The notes beneath the pieces are model-generated. The model searched no databases and was not told where the DNA came from. It worked only from the letters and a program-made list of their open reading frames with translations. This document shows positions 1 through 11,140 of a stretch of 64,000 nt of DNA, in pieces. The position numbers and the translations under genes were made by a program. Source of the stretch: Marsupella aquatica (Eukaryota; Marchantiophyta). Numbering within the stretch: position 1 is the first letter of the stretch; each line of letters begins with the position of its first letter. The stretch spans positions 32,054,001 to 32,118,000 of the forward strand of contig OZ316891.1 in the NCBI GenBank assembly GCA_973895155.1, written 5' to 3'.

Positions 1-1706
1 ACAACAAACACGCTGAAAAGACTTCAGGACTAGGTTCAACAAGGTAGTGAAGGTGCTTAGAGCCATAGTAAGTATGCATTCTGTATCTTTCTCTGTTGAT
101 GTGAGCTTGTGCATAATGGGAGTTGTAGTTGGCAAGAGTTCCAAATATGAATAGATCCAGAAGTATGTGATCATGTACTTGCTCTATAAAGTTCTGAAGA
201 TATAAGCATTTTCTGTTAGACCAGGCAACTTGGGAGTTGGTAAGTGTCCCCTGCATCTGAGGGGCTACACCAGGGGCATCAGTGGAGGTTCACTTGCACA
301 ACACGACAGCCAGTGAATTTTCTCTCTACTGCAACCTGCAAGGTGAGACTTTCGGTCTTTCTGGATGAAAAAACAGGATTTTAATATGATTGATATACAT
401 GTCCGTTGAGAACATGGGTTTATCACCAAGCTCTTTGTCTTAGGAAACTCATAAACTCAGAATCAAATATGTACTATGCATGTTTCATGCTATGTGTATA
501 CTATGACCTGTAGTTGGAACCAAGACAGTGAGTGGGAACTGATTAGTTTAGGTTGGTTGCTGTTGGCAAGGCAAGTCAACCTCCTGCTCACCTTGCTCAT
601 CAAAGGACGTGAATAGAGGACATCACAACAAAAGCAACACTTATGGTGAGGACCCGCAACGCTGAACATGTGCGGCTTGCACGCAAGGCAGAGATGTTGC
701 ACCTTGAGTATGTCAGACTTGGGATCCTTCCAGCCCAGTCTGCATGGTACTTTGAGTACCCTGTTGTTTCCAGGAACAACTACAGCCGGCCTCTACCTGC
801 TTCAGTACCCTTCCCGACATCCTTGGTATTTGTGTCTCTTGTACATGACCTGCCACAAATTAGGTGCCAAGGGTGTGTGCACAGTTGCCAATATGACTGT
901 CCTGCCTATAGGGCTTCTGGCCCAGAATTGGATGACCGTTCTCTTGGATGCCGATTTTTGCACAGAGCACAATGTATCATCTGGAACCACTCGCCATCCT
1001 GCAGTGTGCCTGGTGATGTCACTTGTCCTGCCCTCCCAGACCCCACCACTGGTGGCTTTGGTGTCTACACATGTTTGGATCACATGCTCTAGAGGACCAC
1101 TTGTCACACCGCATGCACAGACCAAATACCATTGACCTATAGCTTAACACTCTGACTTCAACACAAAGGATATTTACTTAAAATTTTGATGTATGAGCAA
1201 TTTTGGGTCCAGGGTTTAGGGTCAACAGTACATAACTTATCCTATTATGCCTGCACTAAGCAAAATATCCTAATTTAAGAGGCTAGCAAACTCGCTTAAA
1301 AGTCTCTATTGAAAGACTGCTTTAATATTGCTTTAACCTGGTGAACATTGCAACGTTGAATGAATTAATGGGCCATGTGATAACCTGCAAAATGTGATTT
1401 ATGCCTCACTTATTTGTCTCAGCCACTATCATAGCCTATTTAGGATGTATAAATTTCAACCCTTATGACACTGCTTCATACCAATCCTCTTCGAAGAATG
1501 CCTGTTTTACATGTCACGACTATTGTATGTGATTCAAATGCATGAAATGTTGTTGCAGATCTCCTTTGGTGAATCATAGCCACAATTAAAATTGAGGTGT
1601 TGGTGGAGAAATTGTATTAGGGGATCAGTTTTGTGTGTGGGCTCAACATACCAAAAGTATGTCTACTCTGCATCCTTGTGTGGCCATTCCAATTCATTGC
1701 AGTAGC
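1..1706. other. No confident gene; upstream non-coding stretch
   Basis: I see no recognisable gene here. Two overlapping forward frames (about 643-1092 and 668-1135) are open for roughly 150 codons, but neither shows a domain, a motif or coding-like composition that I recognise, and they contradict each other. The stretch could hold upstream exons of the PHD/BRCT gene or the 5' part of the CACTA element, but nothing in it proves this. No CACTA terminal inverted repeat was found. Confidence 0.4.
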
Positions 1707-1850
1707 AAATACCTTTGTACCTTAAATGCTAAATATATTTTACTTTCTGTGCAGTCTGCTAAATTGCAGAGTCTATCTAAATGCCTTTGTACCTTAAATG
1801 CTAAATATATTTTACTTTCTGTGCAGTCTGCTGAATTGTAGAGTCTATCT
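1707..1850. repeat. 72-bp tandem direct duplication
   Basis: Two adjacent 72-bp copies (1707-1778 and 1779-1850) differ at only a few positions. Each contains a pyrimidine-rich stretch ending TTCTGTGCAG, which resembles a splice acceptor, so the duplication doubles a possible 3' splice site. It ends 11 bp before the start codon of the PHD-like exon. Confidence 0.9.
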
Positions 1851-1861
1851 CATGCGCAGGC

Positions 1862-2089
1862 ATGGCACGGCCTAAAATTCAAGCCAAAAAGCGTGTGACA
1901 GAGGTGAGAAACACAAGTGTACTTGGGGCAGATGCTACTAACTTCTCTGCAAGTCAGATTTTCCAGAAGGCAGCTCATTGTTGTGCCATTTGTGACAATG
2001 GTGGGGGCCTGGTCATTTGTGAGGGCCTTTGCATGAGGCATTTCCACCTCAACCCGGAGTCTCACCCTAAACATGCACAGTGCACCTGA
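1862..2089 (+). CDS. PHD-finger-like exon (EDM2-type), partial
   Basis: An open frame of 75 codons begins at the ATG at 1862. Residues of about 39-61 follow the pattern C-x2-C-x8-C-x3-C then F-H, with the local string CAICDNGGG. This resembles the N-terminal PHD fingers of plant EDM2-like chromatin proteins; that is a family resemblance, not a proven homology. The later zinc ligands are only partly present before the stop, so this is either one exon of a spliced gene or a fragment. It lies on the same strand as, and 0.5 kb upstream of, the BRCT coding region, and both lie upstream of the CACTA transposase, so it may be captured host sequence. Confidence 0.5.
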   Translation: MARPKIQAKKRVTEVRNTSVLGADATNFSASQIFQKAAHCCAICDNGGGLVICEGLCMRHFHLNPESHPKHAQCT

Positions 2090-2599
2090 TGTGGATGTAC
2101 TATTTTTGAGATTGCAGAGATTCCAATTTTGAAAAGGAGTTGGGTATGCGAGTTTATATAGGCAACACTTATCTTCTGCTTTGGCGTCAGTGGCTGGGTA
2201 CATGCCTATAAAAACTTATCCTTACAAGCCTTCTTGGAAGTATTTAGGCTGAGTGGTCATTTTCATAAACACTTTCATCAGACTGCTAAATTAAAACAGA
2301 ACTTCTAAGTTGTAAGCGTATAAATTATCAGGCATGCAATTAATCAAATTGCCCTATAAGTTTGTCATTGAATGTATCCTCCTTTACAACAAAATATGTA
2401 TGTGCCATGACAAGTTGGTTGCACTTCATTTCACCTTCGATATGGATTTTGTAGTATATATTCAAACAATGTCCTGCATCCGTGCAGGTGCCTAGTATGT
2501 ATTGTTCACATATCCCTTGTACCTATCAAAATTGGACCTGAGCACCAGTGGGCCAGATCAACTCAAAAAGCAAGAATTTTGTTGTCCTTGTATTGTCAG
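2090..2599. other. AT-rich spacer or intron between PHD-like and BRCT coding
   Basis: There is no credible ORF. The stretch ends in a good acceptor-like sequence (TATTGTCAG at about 2591-2599) directly before the BRCT frame opens, so it may be an intron. Confidence 0.4.
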
Positions 2600-3520
2600 G
2601 TGAACCCATTCTTCCAAAATTCATTGTCATCACGTAGGGTGTGTGTACATGGAGCCTGGGAACGTAGAAAGTGTGACCACCCAGCAGTGTTTATAGGGGT
2701 CAGAGCCATTTTGGTCCATGGCCAGCATGGGTTGACCAAAGTGCATTGGCCAACTGTACAGAAACGATTCTCTGAGCTCCATGGCACTGTACTTCAGGAC
2801 ATCACTCCAGAGACTACACATGTTGTTGCAGGGACATGGCTATCAGTGATAAACAAGTGGTCATGGTCCTACATGAATTCTGCAATTACTAAGCAAGGCC
2901 TAAAAGTAGTTGAGGCCTCTTGGATCACAGATTCCATAGCACATAAGATTGTATAGGATACTGAGCAATATGAGCTGTGGGAGGATGAAGAAGCTATTGC
3001 ATCAGCTTGGGCTGAACAAGAAGTCTGGGAAGCAAAGGCACGGCTTGCTGATGTCCAATATGGACCTGTACTCAACAAAGGACAGAGCTCTACAAGGCTG
3101 AAGAGTATGTTGGCTGAGGAGACGAAGCAACCAACCCCCATTCTGAAAGGGCTGAGCATGGTATTTGTGGAGGCGGGAATTGGAGAGGTTAAGTGCAAAG
3201 TGTACAAGTCCACAGTGCTTGACCTAGGTGGGACAGTGGAGGAGAATATAACAGAGGACACCACTCATGTCATTACTAAGTCATATCCCAAAGCCTGCCG
3301 CAAGTTTGGGAAGGTAGACATTCGCTTTTATGTCATGTCCCATAATGTGTTTGTGGTTTCATATGCTTGGCTTGTGGAATCAGTAGCAGCTAGGAAGCGT
3401 CAAAACCCAATGGACTATGATCTTTTTGAGGCCTGGCCACGGAAGGGTCAGGATCCTTACAGAGAGGACTATGAGACAACAAGTGAGGAATGGGTCATTA
3501 GCGATTCTGAATCAGAGTGA
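2600..3520 (+). pseudogene. Tandem-BRCT-domain protein with one in-frame stop
   Basis: One reading frame runs through the whole stretch and is broken only by a TAG at 2954-2956. Before the stop, a segment resembling a BRCT repeat contains LHGTVLQDITPETTHVVAG and later the aromatic anchor VVEASWITDSI. After it, a second BRCT-like repeat contains LDLGGTVEENITEDTTHVI and SYAWLVESVAA. BRCT repeats bind phosphopeptides and are typical of nuclear DNA-damage proteins. The acidic C-terminus (TTSEEWVISDSESE) ends at 3520. I chose 2600 because an acceptor-like AG precedes it; no good start codon is visible, so upstream exons are likely. The single stop in an otherwise clean frame suggests recent decay or a sequencing error. 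It may be host sequence captured by the CACTA element. Confidence 0.65.
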
Positions 3521-4473
3521 GGAGTAGTAGCATCAGTTTGGACACAATTTTTTTTGTATAAATCAGATCATTGAAATAAATGTGATCTTTGAACTAATGT
3601 ACCTTGTTATGGTTGGTGGCAGTTGGGCTTATTTTACTGTTGGTGGATTGTTGTTTCCTGCTGCCTGGAGGTGTCACTGTAAACGTACTGGGTGGGCTCA
3701 AATCTCGGCGGCAGACTTTGGTGGGTATGTTGCCTTTCCTAGATCAATAGGCGCTATTACGGCTCCTCCTCCGGGTTGCCATATGGCTGGCCACAGTTAG
3801 GACTCTCCTGCATGGGTTGGTGCTAAAACATTTCTTGGCACCGCCTGAGGATGCAAGAGATGTTGAATCTATCATGAATGAGGATGCACAGTCCAAAGTG
3901 GACATCTACTTTTCAGCAGATGAGTTAGACAAGCCCGATGTTGTAGGTGGTTCCTTGTTGCCTGATTTGGCAGATGATATAGTTCTTTCACATATCTGGC
4001 TGAGGGTTCTTGTGGTGTCCTGTGCACAAGATATCTGCAAATATAGATTTAATGTACATGCCTGAGTACCTGAGGTCTGAGTGGCATCGAGAACAGGGTT
4101 GGTACCCATATCTCACCTGGTAATAAGGTGAGATATGTGATACCTCTCTCACACCTGTGCCTGTGACTATACATGATTGGACTCTGATATGGTCATGGGT
4201 GTACATGCAGAGGTGGTACATTTGAGGACAGCGGAGGAGGTGGTGACACCCTCCAACATTTAGGAATTTTGTGTCATTCACTTGACAATAGGTACACTAC
4301 TCGCGAACCTGCTTTTTTCTTTTGGGGTGGTTTAGGGTTTGTGAGAATTTAGTACACGTTATATATGTTAACTCTTTTGGTAAATATAGTCAGGGATATA
4401 TGGAACACAAATACCACCATTAGGCATACTTGTTCACTGCTGTCCATGACTGCAGAGCTCCCAGCCTGTTACA
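3521..4473 (+). other. Spacer with a possible F-box-like fragment
   Basis: This is mostly non-coding. A frame at 3817-4065 (82 codons) contains LLPDLADDIVLSHIW, which loosely resembles the start of a plant F-box (an LPDD-type helix), followed by a stop. It is too short to trust. A second open frame at 3582-3800 shows nothing recognisable. Confidence 0.25.
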
Positions 4474-5285
4474 ATGCACCCTGGTCACCACCCTCCCCAG
4501 ACCCAGCCCAGGGCACAGGCACTGCCTTTGCATCATCCCACAAGGATATCACGCCATGATAATAAGCTTTGGCAACGTGAAAGGTTACGAACCAGACTTT
4601 TAGGAGCCAGTAGGATGAGATGTCCTTGTGCAATCTGCCAAGGATCCCGTACTAGGGGTCTGAATGAGGTTTGGCGGCATATCGCGGTTCATGGAAGAGA
4701 TCCATGACATCAAGTTTGGAATGATCCTGTAGAGGAAGATTCTTCCTACGAGGAGTGGAGGTTAGAATTTGATGCTGCCAATGCTGCAAGACGGGCAAGT
4801 GAGGTTCTGCCTAGTGCATTTAAAAATGTTGTAGCTGGTCTCTGTGGGTTGTCAGCTCTCCAACGGGATGGTGCTCAGGCAGCACCACGTGACGAAGGAA
4901 TTCATGTGGAAGAGATGGTGAGAGACATCTTCCAAGACTTGGATGCATTTCATGATGGGCTGGACAACAAAGAGGATACGGCTGCAGATGCAAGTGTGCC
5001 CCCTGTCGAAGAGCCTCTTGATGAGTTTGAGATAGGGCAGGAAACCCCTGGGCATGATGGGATGTTTGGCTCTCCCCTGCAAATACAGGAAGGCAGGAAG
5101 TCTTTGTACCCCGGTAGCAAATGTTCTAAATTGGGATTTGTCATCATGTTCCTGAACATTTGCGGCAACCACAATGTCCCCAACGTTTTGGTTTCTGAGT
5201 TGTTGGCATTCTTGCGAACAACTGTGCTACCAGATGGTAATATTTTGCCCAAGAATATGTACGAGGCAAAAAGATGCATAATTAT
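4474..5285 (+). pseudogene. CACTA transposase (TNPD) N-terminal part: zinc-binding region and start of tnp2
   Basis: This is the N-terminal part of an En/Spm-type transposase. It carries a Cys-rich transposase-associated segment (CPCAICQGSRTRG, then WRHIAVHG, about 4610-4705) like the C-x-C-x2-C/H region that precedes tnp2 in plant CACTA proteins. An acidic linker follows, and then the start of the tnp2 domain (YPGSKCSKLGF, then LPDGNILPKNMYEAKR). The frame is interrupted by a TGA at 4705-4707. Near 5280 it shifts by one base relative to the rest of tnp2, so this copy cannot make a full protein without recoding. It continues directly into the next segment. Confidence 0.8.
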
Positions 5286-6301
5286 CTAATCTTGGATTGA
5301 ACTATGATTCCATCCATGCCTGTCCTGATGGGCATGTTCTTTTCAGAAAGGAGTATAAAGAATCGTTGACATGCCCTAAGTGTGGGAAGCACAGGTATCG
5401 GAACTCAAGAAAGTCTATGGTTCCCGCCAAGGTACTTCGTCATTTTCCACTCATTCCCAGACTTCAGCGGATGTTCAGAAGCCGTGCCATCTCGGAGATG
5501 ATGACTTGGGCAACTGACAAGAAAAGTGATGATGGGCTACAACGACATGCTGTAGATTCAAGGCAATGGAAACTCATAGATGAGATGTATCCCGAATTTG
5601 CTACTGAGCCGAGGAATGTCAGACTTGGGCTGTCATTGGATGGGGTAAACCCATTTGGAGACAAGAACAACAAATTTTTGTGCTGGCCTATAACTATTTT
5701 GAATTATAACCTTCCTCCTTGGATGACTACAAAGCGATTTTTTGTTCTAATGGTCCTACTGATACCAAGGCCAAACAGTGCTGTATCTGCCAACATAGAT
5801 GTGTTTCTGGCTCCCCTAGTGGAGGAATTGAGAAAGCTTTGGGAGGAAGGAGTCCTCACATATGATGTCCTACAGAGGCTTGGGAGGTTAAACCCATTCA
5901 TCCTTAGAGCCATCATCATTCTGACTATAGCTGACTACCCAGCCCATGGGATGATATCAGACCAAACAACAAAAGGATATTGTGCTTGTACTATCTGTGG
6001 GCGCAATGTCACCAGTGAGTACTCCAGAGCCCTGCAGAAAGTGATATACATGGGCCATCGTCGTTTTTGGAAGGCAGATCACCCTTACAGAGAAAGACAT
6101 GCACTGATTGCACACTTTGGCAATGAGATTGAGCAACGTGGACCCCCGGCACGAGTGACCAAAGAGGAGATCAGGCAGTGGGGAGCACTGAGGGATGACT
6201 ATATCAAACGAGGGGGCAGGGAAGATGGAGTGAGTGATCCAATAAAGCGATATGGTGTAAAAAGACTGAGCATATTGGACTTGGAGCTCAAGTATTGGAG
6301 G
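5282..6301 (+). pseudogene. CACTA transposase core (tnp2 family), main exon
   Basis: This is the central tnp2 (PF02992-type) part of the CACTA transposase, which would cut and paste the element through its terminal repeats in the nucleus. Family signatures in order are LGLNYDSIHACPDG, a zinc-like CPKCGKHRYR, LGLSLDGVNPFG (the family's LxxDGxNPF motif), PLVEELRKLWEEGV, and the HGMISDQTTKGYCACTIC region. The frame is open to about 6301, where a GTAAGC donor follows YWR. The matching acceptor is TGGTGCAG at about 6424, so a short intron is likely. It is joined to the upstream segment by a one-base frameshift. Confidence 0.88.
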
Positions 6302-6424
6302 GTAAGCCTCTTGGAGTTGATGCTAATTGGGATACATGTTTTGGTTTAGAGCATGTGCATTCATTTCGAAGAGAGAGACTAAACTTGAGGCATTTGCTGA
6401 CGCTTTTGCATTGCAATGGTGCAG

Positions 6425-7327
6425 GAGTTTGAGCCAAGCAAACATAACATTGTTGTTATGCACATTGAGAAGAATATTTGTGAGAGTCTACTCAGATTCT
6501 TGTGTGGAGAGAAAGACACTGGTTCAGTGAGATTGGATCTTGAACAGAGGGGAATGAAACCCCATCTTTGGTTGAGGCCACATGCCCACAGAGCTGATGT
6601 GCTCTTGAAGTACCAAGCGCCCTATGTTCTGACAGACACAAAGTGACAACTATTTGTGCAGAGCTTGAGTTCTTTGAAGGTTCCTTCAAACTTTGGCAGT
6701 GCTTTCAAGAAGCACATCATGACTAGAAAGCTTGGTAGTATGAAAAGCCATGACTACCATATGTTGATGCAACAGGTGTTGCCTTTATGTCTGAGGGGCC
6801 TGTTGCAAAAGCCTGTTCGTAATGTGATCATGCGACTCAGTGATGTGTTTCGTCGTATTTGTGTGAAGGTTTGGGATGAAACACACTTCCCACAACTGAC
6901 AGAAGATGTCGCTCAGGTGCTGTGTGACCTGGAGATTTATTTTCCTCCCGCATTTTTTGATGTCATGACCCACCTACTTGTCCATGTTGTGGAAGAACTA
7001 CACCAATTTGGGCCTGTGAGTGCTCGTTGGTTGTACCCTTTGGAACAATACATGAAGCTACTCAAAGGTCACGTGAGAACATATTACAAACCTGAAGCAA
7101 GCATGGCTAAAGGTTACATTGAGGATGAGACTCTGGGATTTCTGACCGAATACATAGCACAATATGAGCATGTGAAGACCAGGGTGTGGAATTCTGATGA
7201 GGAGGAAGGGGTGATAGGTGAAGTACTGGAAGGGGTTGCAACCACAAAGAACCTGACCACATCTATGAGAGACTTGGCACATGACTTTGTATTGCACAAC
7301 ACTGTGGTGATGGAACCCTGGATACAG
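6425..7327 (+). pseudogene. CACTA transposase C-terminal core plus DUF4218
   Basis: This continues tnp2 after the intron: EFEPSKHNIVVMHIEKNICE matches the family's HN..VMHIEKNVC motif, followed by an RLDLEQRGM segment. A TGA at 6644-6646 interrupts the frame, which then resumes unchanged. From about 6790 the sequence is DUF4218-like (PF13960): LEIYFPPAFFDVMTHLLVHV, then WLYPLEQYMKLLKGHVR and YIEDETLGF. An intron donor (ACA then GTGAGT) is visible at about 7327, with a matching acceptor TGTTCAG at about 7442. DUF4218 accompanies tnp2 in most plant CACTA transposases. Confidence 0.85.
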
Positions 7328-7442
7328 TGAGTGCATACATGTGCTATAATCCAGTTCATGAGCTTAAATGTTGTGTGCGTGTGATTTTCTCCTTCAGCCT
7401 GTTCATATTTACCCAAGCTAATGCTGTGTGGTTGTTTGTTCA

Positions 7443-8209
7443 GGGAGTATGAGTCATTGAAGGTGGCCCATCCCACTGCAGGAACAACTTTTCCAGGTTT
7501 CATGGAGTGGATTAGAGTGGCAATTAGAGAGCATCACGAGACCGACCCAGACATGGATGCAGACGTTTACCTACTGTCTAATGCCCCTAGCCTGAAAGTG
7601 AAGACTTACAAACGGATGAGAGCATATGGGAATCACTTTCAAGTGAAGGATGGTGACAGTGCCTACAGGGTGACAAATGACTGTGGGCTCATCACTGTAT
7701 TTGAGCAACAGAGCCACAATCATGACAGGGCCTGGATGGAGATGGGATATGTGGGAGAATTAGTTGACATATGGGCTCTGGACTATGGGGCGGTGTCCAG
7801 TCCTGTGATTCTTATGAAAGGTTCATGGGTGCGGCAGGATTGGCTTGGTAATAGACCTACCATGAAGAGAGACAACGACGGTTTCTTGCTGGCCAATTTC
7901 AGAGGGAAATTGCCCGAATGGTCTGAGCCATTTGTGTTTCCCAGTCAGGTGGAGCAAGCTTTCTTCTTGGATGTGGAAGACTCCCCAGGTTGGCGTGTAG
8001 TGTGGCATAAACAGGCCAGGCAACGTTGGATGGAAGGATCAAACCTTGAGTTTCATTTACACTCTCATAGTGCCTTTGATCGTCGGCGTTCAGACCAAGT
8101 GCCTGTAGTTCATGATAGCGAGGACTTCATTCCTGTGACAAGGGTAGATGCAATTGCTGAAGGAGGCAAATTCAGAGATGCAGATGCCAACAGTGTGCCT
8201 GTGCCATGA
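7443..8209 (+). pseudogene. CACTA transposase last exon with DUF4216
   Basis: The final exon of the TNPD-like protein follows a clear acceptor. The first part (EYESLKVAHPTAGTTFPGF, then FMEWIRVAIREHH) is the linker usual in this family. From about 7680, GYVGELVDIWALDYG, VILMKGSWV and PSQVEQAFFLDVEDSPGW match DUF4216 (PF13952), which sits at the C-terminus of plant CACTA transposases. This exon has no stop before 8207-8209. I class it as part of a pseudogene because upstream parts carry stops and a frameshift. Confidence 0.85.
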
Positions 8210-8278
8210 GTAATGTTGAATTGTTTGCATGGACATTAGTGAGGGGATGTGTAATAAAGTAATTCTGAAGCAACACAG

Positions 8279-8479
8279 ATGTATGGATGGATGCCTGGTG
8301 ATTGTGGTTGCATTGTGTTATATGGGGTGACCATAGATGACATGTTTTTGTGGTCCAGTAGGATGGAACAGAGTGACACAGAGATGTGTGAGTATGAAAG
8401 GAAAGCTATGGAACAACGAGCATACGTGAAAGCCAAAATTGTAGAACTGGATCTGGAAAAGGATGTGGCTGAATTGTGA
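8279..8479 (+). CDS. Small hypothetical exon between TNPD- and TNPA-like genes
   Basis: An open frame of 66 codons has a charged C-terminal half (repeated E/K, with EYERKAMEQRAYVKAKIVEL) that could form a helix. I do not recognise it. It lies on the same strand between the two CACTA genes and may be the first exon of the TNPA-like gene. Confidence 0.3.
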   Translation: MYGWMPGDCGCIVLYGVTIDDMFLWSSRMEQSDTEMCEYERKAMEQRAYVKAKIVELDLEKDVAEL

Positions 8480-8567
8480 GGGAACGATTCTCAACTACAC
8501 CCCTCCGCTGAGTTTGTGTGACATGAATAGTTCAATGTGGCACTGAAATTGTGACTGTATTCTCATA

Positions 8568-10029
8568 TTGGAATGCCGCAGAGCAGCAGGTTTTTCAAAG
8601 AAACAAAAGGAGTACGCAAGAAGGGTGACCAACACTATCTCTGGGCCTGTGCGTTGGAGTGACAGGTTGAGCAAGAAGGTCGTACCTACAAGGCAGAATG
8701 TGGAGATGACATGGATGCTATGCAAGTGGGTGCAGACACTAGACAAGAAGATGCAGATGATGAGTATTTTCCAGAGGAAATGGATGAGGATGGGGGTTAT
8801 GAAGATGAATACATTGCAGAGCAGCCCCAAAAGAAATAGGTAAGTAGTTTTCCCAACAAGCTAGGTTTAGAGTTAAAACTCTTGTTGAGAGGTTTCATAT
8901 GTTCAGTACTACACCCTATGTACCTTGCTTAGTTCCTGACATTGTAGTTGGTGATGTGATGCAGCGTCCTGCCAATTCTGTTTTGCCTGCAAAGCCCGTG
9001 CATGCACCATACCAACAGGGGGGGCTGACCTCTGATCAAGGTTGGCGAGGTGGTAGTAGTGGTAGATCCCAAGCTGGTGCCCAATACTATGGCAGGGGGC
9101 AAGCTCTAGGTTATGCCCGTGGTAGAGGCAGAGCAGGCCCAAAACCCACAGTCTCGTGGGTATGGACGTCCACCTCAACCATGGGGATGTGAGTATATAT
9201 CTATATGCCAGTTATTTGTGAAGGCATGGCACTCCTGAATTTCAGACTGCATATCAATTTTTGACATTGTTTGGGATGTATTGGATTCAGACAACATGAA
9301 ATTCTGTCAACCTGCCATTGCATGCAAATTCTGCCCAACCTGATTGGGCAAATGCTGGTAATGATCAGTTCCAATGTCCACAAGGACAGACATGGGTTGA
9401 ACCAGGTTGGGAGGATGGTGGTGGGTCGTGGAATGAACAAGGTTGGGAAGGTGGTGAAGGTAATTGGCAGGGATTTCAAAATACAGTACCTACAAACGTT
9501 GGAAGAGGGGCAGGTAATCTCTGATCTTGTCAGCAATGGAAGAACTCATTATATGTGGAGTCCATTGACGTGGTGGGGATTCTGCACATGTATAATAATA
9601 GAAAATGTATGTGTGCAGGTTGGACAGTCGAACCATCAACTCAAGTATTCACTAATGCCCCTATGCAGATGCAGCACGGAAGGGGGCCAGGTATATATGT
9701 TGGTGAAAGTTCATATGTTTTCCTATAGTTTGTACTACGTTTTCAATACATATGTTTGCAGCCACATACCTAGAAAGTGACATCATCCGGCCCCTGTACT
9801 AGGCTGGACAGGTGGTCCAGGGTCACAACAATTCCAGAGTGCAGTCCCTGCACAGGCATCTACAGGTAGAGCTATAGGTACATGTATGTTTGAAGAATTT
9901 TTCTTGAAGTGAAACATTGAATGTTGCCGTCATCCATTCTGCTATATGTAGTTCTCAAGCATGAATGGCATTGTATTTTCCCAGGTGGCTTCAGAACCCC
10001 AGGTAGGGTGAATGAAGGGGTGGCCAATA
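8568..10029 (+). pseudogene. TNPA-like second CACTA gene, 5' exons (basic, acidic, then Gly/Arg/Trp-rich)
   Basis: These appear to be the 5' exons of the second CACTA gene (TNPA/PF03004 type), whose product binds subterminal repeats in characterised elements. A basic segment (SKKQKEYARRV) leads, after an apparent frameshift near 8690, into a strongly acidic tract that ends at a GTAAGT donor at 8840. The next parts are Gly/Arg/Gln-rich (GRGQALGYARGRGR) and Trp/Gly-rich (WVEPGWEDGGGSWNEQGW). The last exon here reads into position 10029 and is cut by retroelement A1. Without A1 the frame continues at 24,858. The frame changes between exons suggest an old, decayed copy. The exon limits are approximate. 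Confidence 0.55.
10025..10029. repeat. Left target-site duplication of A1 (CAATA)
   Basis: CAATA directly precedes the LTR start TGTGACGGG and is repeated at 24853-24857 directly after the right LTR end. Five base pairs is the size expected for Ty3/gypsy integration. Confidence 0.95.
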
Positions 10030-10392
10030 TGTGACGGGTACCCCGTCACGGGAAGTCACACATAACTGGTTGCAAAGGCCGATACCTTGTTAATAGTCAA
10101 TGTAAATAAGCCATTTTTTAATTTTTAGTTAATTCCGTCATTATAGGTTGATGATGCCCCAGGTGACTTTATATTCTTTCTCTCATAATAGTTCTAAGAT
10201 TTGCGGCGACCTAAGTGGGCAAATATTTTGGGACCTTGAAACTAGCCAGGACCAGCCCCATAGGACTTACCGTTTTGCTTCAAGAGCTATTGTTGAGACC
10301 CCCATTGCAAAGTCAGGAGAGGGGGGGGTTTTTTTTTAAATAAATCCCTCCTCAGGAGGGCGAGTCCCATTAGTGGCCGTCCGAGAGAAAGA

Positions 10393-10520
10393 GGGGCTGC
10401 CTCGCGAGCCCATAGGGCTGCGTGCCCGGGCGATTAATGGGGCTCCGCGAGCTGAAGGGGCTGCCTCGCGAGCCCATAGGGCTGCGTGCCCGGGCAATTA
10501 ATGAGGCTCCGCGAGCTGAA
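10393..10520. repeat. Two 64-bp tandem repeats in the A1 5' LTR
   Basis: Two 64-bp units begin GGGGCTGCCTCGCG at 10393 and 10457. Each contains CCCGGGC and a CTCCGCGAGCTGAAG tail. The same pair occurs in the other three family A LTRs. Confidence 0.85.
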
Positions 10521-10546
10521 GGAGCGCAAGCGAGCGGGGGGGGGGG

Positions 10547-10734
10547 AGTTAAAGGGCCTCCCGCGAGCTGGGAGGATCACGCGAGCGGGGGGGAGTTAAA
10601 GGGCCTCCCGCGAGCTGGGAGGATCACGCGAGCGGGGGGGAGTTAAAGGGCCTCCCGCGAGCTGGGAGGATCACGCGAGCGGGGGGGAGTTGAAGGGCCT
10701 CCCGCGAGCCGGGAGGAATGGCCGCGCGCCCTGC
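10547..10734. repeat. 47-bp GC-rich tandem repeat, four units
   Basis: Units start AGTTAAAGGGCCTCCCGCG at 10547, 10594, 10641 and 10688; the last is variant (AGTTGAA). Each ends in a G-run. The 3' LTR of the same element has five units, which accounts for the whole 47-bp length difference between the two LTRs. Confidence 0.92.
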
Positions 10735-11140
10735 ATAGGGCCGCGCGCAGGAGGACGCAAGGGTAAGGCCCGAGAAATGGGCCGGGGCGCATGGCGAAGG
10801 CGCCAGGAGTTTTTTCGGTTCTATTTTTTTTTCCTTCCTTTTTCTTTCCCTCTTCCTTTTGCACGACCCTCTCATTGCCGAAAGCAAAAACGGGGTTCTT
10901 CTCTCTCTTGCCGGAAGCTCTCTCCAGATTCTAATTATTTTTGAAGCTCTCTCTTTCATGGTGGATTAGTGGGGCTTGCTGGCGTCATTCTTCCAGGCAT
11001 TAGTGGCGGCCGCACGGAGTAGTGACGGGAAATTGAGAGAATTTAAGTGATCGGGCTACGGGGGCTGTTTCGGGCCAGGGAATTGACATTGCCACGGGTG
11101 ACGGGATTGGTGATTGAGAAATTGATTTCGGGATGCATGG

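Noticed and set aside
643-1135. Overlapping 149- and 155-codon forward frames
   Set aside because: They are mutually incompatible frames with no domain and no supporting splice context.
8236-8830. Minus-strand frames opposite the TNPA-like exons
   Set aside because: They are shadows of acidic and basic coding on the plus strand, with no motif.
10422-10646. 74-codon frame across the GC-rich LTR repeats
   Set aside because: It is just the tandem repeat read in one frame; it changes length with unit number.
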